Shown here piece after piece: positions 1 to 5,777 of a stretch of 9,970 bases of DNA. The stretch comes from Betaproteobacteria bacterium UBA931 (GTDB lineage Bacteria; Pseudomonadota; Gammaproteobacteria; Burkholderiales; Casimicrobiaceae), in NCBI GenBank assembly GCA_002293615.1, contig DBDN01000038.1:4181-14150 (forward strand), read 5' to 3'. How positions within the stretch are numbered: position 1 is the stretch's first letter; every line of letters starts with the position of its first letter. The notes below the pieces were generated by a model. The model was given only the letters and a program-made list of their open reading frames with translations, searched no databases and had not been told where the DNA came from. The position numbers were made by a program, and so were the translations under genes.

Positions 1-1218
1 CATGCGGCTGCGAATCAATGCAGTCAACGCGGGCGCCTTAATCGCGGCCAGCAGCGGGCGCAGGGCATCGATAAATGCGGCGCGTCCTTCTGCATCGCGC
101 GGCGAGTGTTGTGCGGAAAGTTCGGAAAGCAGATATTCCGACAAAGGAATGGCCTGATCAAACGCTTCTTCAAAAGCTTTACGCCCGTGTCGGCGGATAA
201 AGTCGTCCGGATCAAGGCCGTCGGGCAAAAATAAAAATGCCGCGCGCTTGCCGTCCTTCAATTCGGAAAGTGTATTGGTGAGCGCTCGCCATGCCGCTTG
301 CCTTCCGGCTGCGTCACCGTCAAAACAGAATATGATTGAATCGGTAAGGCGGTAAAGTTTTTGCGTATGATGAACGGTGGTGGCGGTGCCCAATGTAGCA
401 ACGCAATAGTTAACGCCATGTTGCGCCAAAGCTAGTACGTCCATGTAGCCTTCGACCACCAGCGCGCAACCTTTTTGGCGAATCGCGCCGCGTGCTTGGT
501 GCAGCCCATACAGTTCGCGGCCTTTTGAGAACAACGGCGTTTCCGGCGAATTGAGGTATTTCGGTTCACCGTGTTCCATGATGCGGCCGCCAAACGCAAT
601 GGTCTGCCCGCGCGAATCCAGAATAGGAAACATAATACGGTCTCGGAAACGGTCATAACGCCGCCGGTCTTCTTTTTCAATCACCAGCCCAAGCTCATTG
701 AGCGGCGCGACGTCGTAATCGGTAAATACGCTTTTTAAGGCCTGCCAGTCGTCGGGTGCATAACCCACGCCATAGCGCTTGACAATTTCGCCGCTTAACC
801 CACGTTTTTTCAGATAGGCAATGGCGGCAGGCGAGTCGTGTAATCGGGTACGGTAAAAGTCTGCCGCCGTGGCCATTCGGGTGAAATGGTTGAGGGTAAC
901 GCGCTGTGTTTGTGGGTTTTGCGATGTCGTTTTGGGCACGATCAGACTGGCCTGTTGCGCCAGTTCTTCAATCGCCTCCGGGAATGTTTTGCCGCTGTAC
1001 GCCATGACAAAACCGATTGCCGTGCCGTGCGCGCCGCAGCCGAAGCAATGGTAGAACTGTTTGCTCGGGCTTACCGAGAATGATGGTGTTTTTTCCTTAT
1101 GGAATGGGCAACAGGCAACATAATTTGCGCCTGCTTTTTTTAGCGGCACCAAGCGGCCAATGACCTCCACGATATCCGTGCGGGAAAGCAGCGTTTGAAT
1201 GAAATCGTCGGGGATCAT
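1..1218 (-). CDS. dnaG: DNA primase DnaG (partial, C-terminus beyond left edge)
   Basis: DnaG synthesises the RNA primers for DNA replication and works with the DnaB helicase at the fork. The reading frame is open from the ATG at 1218 to the left edge, giving 406 residues of a family that is usually about 580-650 long, so the C-terminal helicase-binding domain is missing only because the window ends. The N-terminal zinc-binding domain is intact: CPFH (C37, H40) and CFGC (C58, C61), followed by a GAHG turn. The catalytic core shows the RDRIMFPI and FGGR segments and the TOPRIM signatures VVEGYMD and FCFDGDAAG, which carry the metal-binding acidic residues. The start MIPDDFIQ matches how the family begins; no Shine-Dalgarno sequence precedes it. 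Upstream lies dcuB with its own terminator, so dnaG probably has its own promoter. Identity is secure. Confidence 0.97.
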   Translation of the reverse strand, partial: MIPDDFIQTLLSRTDIVEVIGRLVPLKKAGANYVACCPFHKEKTPSFSVSPSKQFYHCFGCGAHGTAIGFVMAYSGKTFPEAIEELAQQASLIVPKTTSQNPQTQRVTLNHFTRMATAADFYRTRLHDSPAAIAYLKKRGLSGEIVKRYGVGYAPDDWQALKSVFTDYDVAPLNELGLVIEKEDRRRYDRFRDRIMFPILDSRGQTIAFGGRIMEHGEPKYLNSPETPLFSKGRELYGLHQARGAIRQKGCALVVEGYMDVLALAQHGVNYCVATLGTATTVHHTQKLYRLTDSIIFCFDGDAAGRQAAWRALTNTLSELKDGKRAAFLFLPDGLDPDDFIRRHGRKAFEEAFDQAIPLSEYLLSELSAQHSPRDAEGRAAFIDALRPLLAAIKAPALTALIRSRM

Positions 1219-1247
1219 ATGTGGGGATGGTCAAAGTTTTACATTGA

Positions 1248-1276
1248 ATTATATAGTGTGCGGCACGGGATAAAGA
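1248..1276 (-). promoter_or_regulatory. putative dnaG promoter
   Basis: On the minus strand a perfect TATAAT lies at 1253-1248, about 30 bases upstream of the dnaG ATG. It would start transcription near 1241 and give a leader of roughly 22 bases. The -35 position (about 1271-1276) reads TCTTTA, a poor match, and it abuts the last base of the dcuB terminator stem. The -10 is read directly from the sequence; promoter activity is inference. Confidence 0.4.
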
Positions 1277-1305
1277 AAAACCGGATCGTGAACGAACCGG
1301 TTTTT
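1276..1305 (-). terminator. Rho-independent terminator of dcuB
   Basis: AAAAACCGG at 1276-1284 pairs perfectly with CCGGTTTTT at 1297-1305. After an A-A mismatch, TCG (1286-1288) pairs with CGA (1293-1295) around a TGAA loop. On the minus strand the stem begins about 22 bases after the dcuB stop codon and ends in a run of five T. The structure is symmetrical and could also act on plus-strand transcripts, but no plus-strand gene ends here. Confidence 0.88.
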
Positions 1306-1327
1306 CCGATTAAAGGGGATAATCAGA

Positions 1328-2713
1328 TTACAGATAACCGTGCATTTTTGCGAACAGATAGCCAAAACAGCAGGAAATGAAAACACCGACCAGCCCGGGG
1401 ATGATAAAGCTGTGGTTGATCACAAATTTACCGATTCGGGTGGTACCGCTGCGGTCAAACTGGATGGCGGCCAAATCGCTCGGATAGGTCGGCAGGATAT
1501 AGTAGCCATAGCATGCGGGCGCAAATGCCAGAATAACGGCAGGCGAGACGCCGATACCCAATGCCAGAGGAACAAAGGCAGCCAAAGCCGCGGCCTGCGA
1601 ATTAACGAATTTGGATACCAGAAGCAGCATGATTGCGTATGTCCATGGGTAATCCTGGACGACGCTGCCCAGCGCTTCTTTCATCATTGGCGTATGCACA
1701 GCGAACATGGAGTCCGCCATCCACGAAATACCAAACACCGCAACCAGAGCAATCATGCCGCTGCGAAAAACTTCGTTTTTGCTGATTTTATTGGCATCGG
1801 TGGGCGTGAAGATGATGATCAACGCACCGGCCAACAGCATGAAAATTTGGATGGTATTTACCATGCTCAGGCGGGTTGTTTTTTCGCCGACTTGCCAGCT
1901 TGGGCGCAATTCCTCGAATGCGCCGAGCGTGGCGACAACAACGATTGCCGCCAAGAATATCCACATGCCTACCCAGTAGGAACGAGGCAGTTTTTTGCCA
2001 AGCAATGTCGCGGTTTCGCCGTAAACATATTCCTTGTTTTCCGGCACGGAAATAAATTTCTGGAAAGCTTCGTCTTTGTCGAGGTCCTTGCCGCGGAACC
2101 AACTGAAAATACCGATCGCCAGTACACCCAGCAAGGATGCTGGAACGGTGATCATCAAGAGTTGGAGATAACCGTCAAAATTAGCCAGCGGGTGCTCTGC
2201 CGCAAGCAACATTGCGGTTAACGAAACGACGGCTACCGAAACCGGGCTGGCGATGATGCCCATTTGCGACGCAACGCTGGATGCTGCCATCGGGCGTTCC
2301 GGGCGGATATTATTTTTAATGGCGATATCGTAAATAATCGGCAACATCGTATACACCACATGGCCGGTGCCGCAGAGTATTGTTAAGGAAAAAGTCACCA
2401 ATGGCGCAAGAATACTGACGTATTTTGGATTGCGTCTTAATAGTCGTTCGGCAATTTGCAGCATGACATCGAGGCCGCCGCTGGCTTGCAGTGTTGCGCT
2501 GGCAGCCACGACGGCAAGAATGGTAAGCATGACGGCAATGGACGGATTGCCCGGTTTGACGTTAAACAAAAAAACCAGAATGACTAGGCCAATACCGCCT
2601 AAAAGACCCAGAGCGACGCCGCCTTTACGGGCGCCATAGAAGAGGCAGACCAGAACAATGATCAACTGGAGCGCAAATTGCCAACCTTCGCTCATACTTG
2701 TAAGAAAACTCAT
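1328..2713 (-). CDS. dcuB: Anaerobic C4-dicarboxylate transporter DcuB
   Basis: This is an inner-membrane antiporter of the DcuA/DcuB family, which exchanges fumarate, malate or aspartate for succinate during anaerobic fumarate respiration. The 461 residues are almost entirely hydrophobic helices. Diagnostic stretches are FYGARKGG (25-32), ASATLQASGGLD (71-82), CGTGHVVYT (114-122), ERPMAASS (139-146), SWFRGKDLDKDE (204-215), SKFVNSQAAA (367-376) and YYILPTYPSDLAAIQFDRSG (404-423). They resemble E. coli DcuB (446 residues, from memory) more than DcuA. The N-terminus is about 15 residues longer; the ATG at 2713 is supported by AAGGAG placed six bases upstream, whereas the internal ATG (M7) has no such site. 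The gene is monocistronic, with its own promoter region and terminator. In E. coli dcuB is controlled by FNR and DcuSR; no such regulator gene is in the window. DcuA is the alternative name if only family-level assignment is wanted. Confidence 0.93.
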   Translation of the reverse strand: MSFLTSMSEGWQFALQLIIVLVCLFYGARKGGVALGLLGGIGLVILVFLFNVKPGNPSIAVMLTILAVVAASATLQASGGLDVMLQIAERLLRRNPKYVSILAPLVTFSLTILCGTGHVVYTMLPIIYDIAIKNNIRPERPMAASSVASQMGIIASPVSVAVVSLTAMLLAAEHPLANFDGYLQLLMITVPASLLGVLAIGIFSWFRGKDLDKDEAFQKFISVPENKEYVYGETATLLGKKLPRSYWVGMWIFLAAIVVVATLGAFEELRPSWQVGEKTTRLSMVNTIQIFMLLAGALIIIFTPTDANKISKNEVFRSGMIALVAVFGISWMADSMFAVHTPMMKEALGSVVQDYPWTYAIMLLLVSKFVNSQAAALAAFVPLALGIGVSPAVILAFAPACYGYYILPTYPSDLAAIQFDRSGTTRIGKFVINHSFIIPGLVGVFISCCFGYLFAKMHGYL

Positions 2714-2734
2714 GACTTTCTCCTTAAGTTAGAT

Positions 2735-2747
2735 GGGGTTTTTCCCC
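2735..2747 (-). promoter_or_regulatory. G/C stem-loop at predicted 5' end of dcuB mRNA
   Basis: On the minus strand GGGG, AAAAA, CCCC form a four-base-pair G-C hairpin with a five-A loop. It begins at or next to the transcription start predicted from the TATAAT at 2759-2754. The remaining leader of about 21 bases carries AAGGAG and then the ATG. A 5'-terminal hairpin is known to protect some bacterial messages; that role here is inference. Confidence 0.4.
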
Positions 2748-2753
2748 GGCGAC

Positions 2754-2782
2754 ATTATAGGCGTGGTTCCAATTACACATAA
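2754..2782 (-). promoter_or_regulatory. dcuB: putative dcuB promoter with weak -35
   Basis: A perfect TATAAT lies at 2759-2754 on the minus strand, 40 bases before the dcuB ATG, with a predicted start near 2747. At a 17-base spacing the -35 position reads TTATGT, a poor match, which is typical of promoters that need an activator. The inverted repeat CATAA-N5-TTATG at 2778-2792 overlaps this position. No clear FNR box (TTGAT-N4-ATCAA) was found. Confidence 0.5.
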
Positions 2783-2792
2783 TTAGGTTATG
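2778..2792. promoter_or_regulatory. Inverted repeat overlapping the dcuB -35
   Basis: CATAA at 2778-2782 and TTATG at 2788-2792 are perfect arms around TTAGG. The centre is about 38 bases upstream of the predicted dcuB start. That position suits either a repressor blocking polymerase or an activator touching sigma. The binding protein is unknown. Confidence 0.35.
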
Positions 2793-2796
2793 GTTT

Positions 2797-2823
2797 TTTG
2801 AGAAAATATTGATGCGTCTCAAA
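2797..2823. promoter_or_regulatory. Inverted repeat upstream of dcuB promoter
   Basis: TTTGAGA at 2797-2803 and TCTCAAA at 2817-2823 are perfect seven-base arms. The arm centres are 20 bases apart, close to two helical turns, so a dimeric regulator could contact both on one face of the DNA. The element sits about 50-76 bases upstream of the predicted dcuB start, a usual activator position. The arms do not match a family I recognise with confidence. Confidence 0.35.
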
Positions 2824-2987
2824 TAAAGCGCAAGGGAAATAGCGATGAAATTAAAAGGAATATTGGCTATGACCTAATGTCAGTACATCAAGGAATCCGG
2901 GATAAAGATACCCGTCTATTAATGACAAGGGTTTATGAAACTCGTCGGAGCGGATTATTTCTCTTGGGTAATATTTTCGGGTAGCAT

Positions 2988-3005
2988 AAAAATGCGAGAC
3001 GCATT
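2988..3005 (-). terminator. Possible short terminator of aat
   Basis: Two bases after the aat stop, on the minus strand, AATGCG, TCT and CGCATT form a six-base-pair hairpin with a three-base loop. Its last two T continue into three more. The stem is short and only partly G-C, so termination may be inefficient. Confidence 0.4.
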
Positions 3006-3007
3006 AT

Positions 3008-3667
3008 TTACCGGTAATCGATTTCTTTATGCAACCACCTCAGGAACTGTGCGCGGGGCACAGGCTTGGCGCCCAAAGACGCCAGATGCGGGGTTTCTTG
3101 TTGGCAATCAATGTATTGCACGCCTTCGTCGCGCATCCAATAAACAAGAGTTGCGAGCGCGACTTTGGAAGCATCCGGCTTGAACGCAAACATGGATTCT
3201 CCGAAAAACATGTTGTCAAGATAAAGGCCGTACAAGCCGCCGACCAGTCGCCCATCCTGCCAGCTTTCAACAGAGTGGGCAATGCCGCGTCGATGCAATT
3301 CAGTATAGGTTTTGATAAACGGGGCGGTAATCCATGTGTCGTGTGGCCGGGATTGTTTTTTCCGCAGGCTTGTTGCGCAGGCACGAATGACTTCAGCAAA
3401 AGCGGTATTGCGGCGCATATCGAAAATACGGCGATTTAACGTTTTGCGTAGTGAGCGCGAGATTTTGAAATCGTTCACGTCAAGGATCATGCGTGGATCC
3501 GGGCTCCACCAGAATATCCATTCGTTGCGTGCTTCCCAGGGGAAAATACCTTTACGATAAGCGTTAATGACTTTTTCTGGTGTCAGCCCCAATCCCAACG
3601 CAACGGGTTCGTCGACCGGACAGTTTTCCGGGGACGGGAACTGATCGGAATCATTCAGGAGGTACAT
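3008..3667 (-). CDS. aat: Leucyl/phenylalanyl-tRNA--protein transferase
   Basis: Aat transfers Leu or Phe from its aminoacyl-tRNA onto proteins with an N-terminal Arg or Lys, marking them for ClpS/ClpAP degradation in the bacterial N-end rule pathway. It is a soluble cytoplasmic enzyme. The 219 residues are slightly shorter than E. coli Aat (234). Family landmarks appear in order: FPSPE (10-14), YRKGIFPW (37-44), WWSPDPR (53-59), DTWIT (110-114), HSVESW (131-136), LVGGLYG (141-147), GESMF (156-160), YIDCQ (185-189) and HLASLGA (194-200). E157, D187 and Q189 fall where the E. coli catalytic region has E156, D186 and Q188 (from memory). The usual ALGGDLSP near the N-terminus reads ALGLGLTP here. 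The ATG at 3667 is supported by the family N-terminus, but only AT-rich sequence precedes it, with no Shine-Dalgarno. The gene is divergent from tRNA-Arg, 81 bases away, and appears monocistronic. Confidence 0.95.
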   Translation of the reverse strand: MYLLNDSDQFPSPENCPVDEPVALGLGLTPEKVINAYRKGIFPWEARNEWIFWWSPDPRMILDVNDFKISRSLRKTLNRRIFDMRRNTAFAEVIRACATSLRKKQSRPHDTWITAPFIKTYTELHRRGIAHSVESWQDGRLVGGLYGLYLDNMFFGESMFAFKPDASKVALATLVYWMRDEGVQYIDCQQETPHLASLGAKPVPRAQFLRWLHKEIDYR

Positions 3668-3698
3668 AATAATAAATTAGCCGTCAATCGTGATCTCT

Positions 3699-3708
3699 AC
3701 TTTAAAGT
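3699..3708. repeat. 10-bp perfect palindrome between aat and tRNA-Arg
   Basis: ACTTTAAAGT is its own reverse complement and sits midway in the 81-base divergent spacer. It lies about 32 bases upstream of the aat ATG and about 40 bases upstream of the tRNA. It could be an operator, or a chance palindrome in AT-rich DNA. Confidence 0.25.
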
Positions 3709-3730
3709 GCATCTATTCGGCAATGCGACA

Positions 3731-3739
3731 TGCGATAAT
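3731..3739 (+). promoter_or_regulatory. putative extended -10 promoter of tRNA-Arg
   Basis: TGCGATAAT gives a -10 (GATAAT, 3734-3739) with the upstream TG of an extended -10 element. The predicted start is near 3746, three bases before the mature tRNA. No -35 match is present at 16-18 bases, which fits an extended -10 promoter. Confidence 0.45.
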
Positions 3740-3748
3740 AAGAAAATC

Positions 3749-3824
3749 GCCTCCGTAGCTCAGGGGATAGAGCACATTCCTCCTAAGAATGGGGTCGCAC
3801 GTTCGATTCGTGCCGGGGGCGCCA
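3749..3824 (+). tRNA. tRNA-Arg (anticodon CCU)
   Basis: A complete 76-base cloverleaf reads AGG arginine codons. The acceptor arms GCCTCCG (3749-3755) and CGGGGGC pair fully with one T-G wobble. The D-arm is GCTC/GAGC. The anticodon stem CATTC/GAATG encloses the loop CTCCTAA, placing CCT at positions 34-36. The variable loop is five bases. The T-arm GCACG/CGTGC encloses TTCGATT. A discriminator G and an encoded CCA end the gene at 3824. No terminator follows, so the transcript may continue into the small gene 60 bases downstream. Confidence 0.97.
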
Positions 3825-3884
3825 ATTAGCCGTATCTTATACTATTCGGATATCTTTATCGGTTTTTGCGAGGAAGATCAAGTT

Positions 3885-4100
3885 ATGGGCAAAATTATTT
3901 TCTGGGTTGTCGCCGTGATTGTCGTTATGGCTGTCTTGCGTTTGTGGAATCTCGCGAAAACGAGAGCAGAAAAATCGGATACGGTTAAAGCAAAAAAAGA
4001 CAATCCGGAAGCAATGGTGCAATGCGTTCGTTGCGGCGTCTTTGTGCCGCGTTCCGAAGCCAAAAAACTCAGTGATGGTTTTCATTGCGCCGATCATTAG
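3885..4100 (+). CDS. PP0621-family small membrane zinc-ribbon protein
   Basis: The 71-residue protein has one N-terminal membrane helix (about 4-21), then a charged Lys/Glu-rich linker (24-42), then a short metal-binding module with C47-x2-C50 and C68-x2-H71 ending exactly at the C-terminus. This fits the PP0621 family, small proteins of unknown function that I associate with the position directly upstream of pilS in betaproteobacteria. Topology is probably a cytoplasmic zinc ribbon, by inference from the positive residues after the helix. The ATG at 3885 was chosen because AGGA lies ten bases upstream and the helix begins right after it. A longer in-frame reading back to 3789 would overlap the tRNA and is rejected. 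The gene lies 30 bases before pilS and is probably co-transcribed with it. Function is not known. Confidence 0.8.
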   Translation: MGKIIFWVVAVIVVMAVLRLWNLAKTRAEKSDTVKAKKDNPEAMVQCVRCGVFVPRSEAKKLSDGFHCADH

Positions 4101-4130
4101 ATTACCAATTAAAGGCCGAGCCGGAGAGAA

Positions 4131-5741
4131 GTGGTGCTGAAAACCTTTAACGAAATTCGGGCGATGCCGTTAGGCTTCACCGGCCGTCGCATTTTCTGGG
4201 TAATCAGTTTTTATCGCGGCGGTTATGCGTTGGCGTTGGTGGGCAGCGCGCTTTTATTTAAGGATGATGCAACTGTCAATAATGCTTTTACCACAGCTGC
4301 CGTCATCTATTTTGTTTTCGCGCTGATATTTATTGTTATTGCGTTTATGGAGCAGGAATGGCTGTCTCGGCCTTGGCGACTGTTTACCGCGCTTTTGGGT
4401 GATACGTTTTTTTTGACACTGCTGATGTTGGTGGGCGGGAATGGGGTTATTCCGTTGCCGATTTTTCTGTTTCCGCAGATGGTGGCACATAGCTGGCTGT
4501 TGGAAAAGCGTTACGCATTCTTGCAGGCGGTGATTCCGACGCTGTTTTTTCTGGGCGCGTCGATAGTTCTTTATTTTCATGAGGAATTTGATTTATCTCA
4601 GGTGGCTGTGATTGCGGTCATTTGTGCGGGATACTTTTTTATCGCTTATTTAACGAGTGTGGTCGGGCGTTATACCAAGGCATCGGAGTTATTGGTGCAG
4701 CAACGCAGTATAGACATTGCCAATCTGGAGCAGATTAATCGCACTGTCATCCGTGACATGAAAGACGGCGTGATGATTCTCGATTTGCGCGGTATCGTGC
4801 GTGGTTATAACCAGCAAGCGTTTACATTTTTGGATGCGGGACCCTATGCGGCGGCCGGACAACGTTTGGCGCAATGGAATGCTGGGCTTTACGAGGCTTG
4901 GGTGCAGTGGCAGGAAGCGCCAAATGAAGCGTCAAAACCGTTTGCGATAGAGTCGGGATCCACGACGTTGTTGCCGAGGTTTGTCCGGATTGGCGAAGGC
5001 AGCAGCGGCGGGGCACTGGTGTATCTGGAAGACTTAAGCCGCGCTCGGATTGAGGCACAAAATTTGAAGCTGGCGGCACTGGGCCGGTTAACCGCGTCCA
5101 TTGCGCATGAAATTCGCAATCCATTGTCGGCGATTCAGCACGCTACACAGCTGCTCGAGGAAGACGAAGCGGTCAGCGAAGAAAATGCACGGCTACTGGC
5201 AATGATTCGTAATAACGGTAAGCGGATCAACCGTATCGTTACCGAGGTGTTGCAGTTAAATCGACGTGATCGGCGCAGCCCCGTCGTATTATTGATAACC
5301 GATGTTTTACGGACCATGGTCGATGAAATATTGGTGAGCGAGCAAATACCTGTCGGTACTATTAAACTCACCATCGATGAGCGGTTGATTGACGCCAAAA
5401 TCTTTTTTGATCGCGGCCACATTGATCAAATCTTATGGAATCTTCTGCGTAATGCTTGGCAGTTTTCAAAAAAAGGAGAAAAAAGTATTTGTGTCAGCTT
5501 AATGTCGGATCAAATATCGGGGCGAATCGTCATTGATTTGGTCGATGACGGCCCTGGTATTGATGCGCCGACGCGTGAGCAAATATTTGAACCGTTTTTT
5601 ACAACAAGTGTTTCCGGGACCGGGCTTGGCCTTTATATCGCTCGTGAATTGGCGTCTGCCAATCAGGCAATACTGGAATTGATGCCGCCAGAGGAAAACA
5701 TTGGTGCGCATTTTCGCCTACGTATTCCTCTGGCGGCTTAA
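4131..5741 (+). CDS. pilS: Sensor histidine kinase PilS
   Basis: PilS is the inner-membrane sensor kinase that phosphorylates PilR to control type IV pilin transcription. Of 536 residues, the first 180 form six membrane helices (about 22-43, 53-73, 85-103, 106-123, 128-148 and 157-178), the PilS arrangement. A linker and PAS-like domain (about 185-310) follow. The kinase core has the H-box SIAHEIRNPLSA with the phospho-acceptor H326, the N-box NLLRNAW with N441, the G1 box DDGPGID (472-478), the F-box EPFFTT and the G2 box GTGLGL (496-501). All catalytic motifs are intact. Two adjacent GTG codons (4131 and 4134) can start it; GGAG at 4123-4126 is four and seven bases away respectively, so 4134 may be the better start. 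pilR follows after a short gap. The annotation rests on domain layout plus the pilR neighbour, since no pilin gene is visible. Confidence 0.91.
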   Translation: MVLKTFNEIRAMPLGFTGRRIFWVISFYRGGYALALVGSALLFKDDATVNNAFTTAAVIYFVFALIFIVIAFMEQEWLSRPWRLFTALLGDTFFLTLLMLVGGNGVIPLPIFLFPQMVAHSWLLEKRYAFLQAVIPTLFFLGASIVLYFHEEFDLSQVAVIAVICAGYFFIAYLTSVVGRYTKASELLVQQRSIDIANLEQINRTVIRDMKDGVMILDLRGIVRGYNQQAFTFLDAGPYAAAGQRLAQWNAGLYEAWVQWQEAPNEASKPFAIESGSTTLLPRFVRIGEGSSGGALVYLEDLSRARIEAQNLKLAALGRLTASIAHEIRNPLSAIQHATQLLEEDEAVSEENARLLAMIRNNGKRINRIVTEVLQLNRRDRRSPVVLLITDVLRTMVDEILVSEQIPVGTIKLTIDERLIDAKIFFDRGHIDQILWNLLRNAWQFSKKGEKSICVSLMSDQISGRIVIDLVDDGPGIDAPTREQIFEPFFTTSVSGTGLGLYIARELASANQAILELMPPEENIGAHFRLRIPLAA

Positions 5742-5777
5742 GGGTATAAGTATATTTTGATAAAAGTGAATAAGACC

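Larger units (their letters stand above)
2714..3007. other. Gene-free control region between dcuB and aat
   Basis: No convincing gene is present in these 294 bases. The dcuB-proximal half holds the dcuB leader, a -10 element and two inverted repeats (2778-2792 and 2797-2823). A further small dyad, TGAC-N5-GTCA, lies at 2870-2882. The aat-proximal end holds a short hairpin just after the aat stop. Two short plus-strand frames start here (ATG at 2845, only ten codons; ATG at 2935, continuing antisense into aat), but neither resembles a known protein. Confidence 0.7.

Noticed and set aside
1340..2221. Long open frame (293 codons) on the plus strand opposite dcuB
   Set aside because: It lies wholly antisense to a clear dcuB gene, has a His/Gln/Arg-rich composition typical of shadow frames, lacks a ribosome site and resembles no known family.
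2887..2930. Possible hairpin CGGG / CCCG around ATAAAGATA
   Set aside because: Only four base pairs with a nine-base loop and no T-run; not distinguishable from chance.
2935..3183. Plus-strand frame of 82 codons with AAGGG upstream
   Set aside because: Most of it is antisense to aat and it resembles nothing recognisable; the ribosome-site match is weak and likely chance.
3749..3824. tRNA-Arg as an integration site for a mobile element
   Set aside because: No integrase gene and no second copy of the tRNA 3' end are in the window; the downstream genes are conserved housekeeping genes.
3789..3884. N-terminal extension of the PP0621-family gene back to 3789
   Set aside because: It would overlap the 3' half of tRNA-Arg. 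The ATG at 3885 has a ribosome site and leads straight into the membrane helix.
4482..4498. TGGCAC followed by TGGC, a possible sigma-54 promoter that PilR could act on
   Set aside because: It lies inside pilS and lacks the TTGC element at the right spacing. Similar TGGCAC hits in ampD and the isomerase gene also fail.
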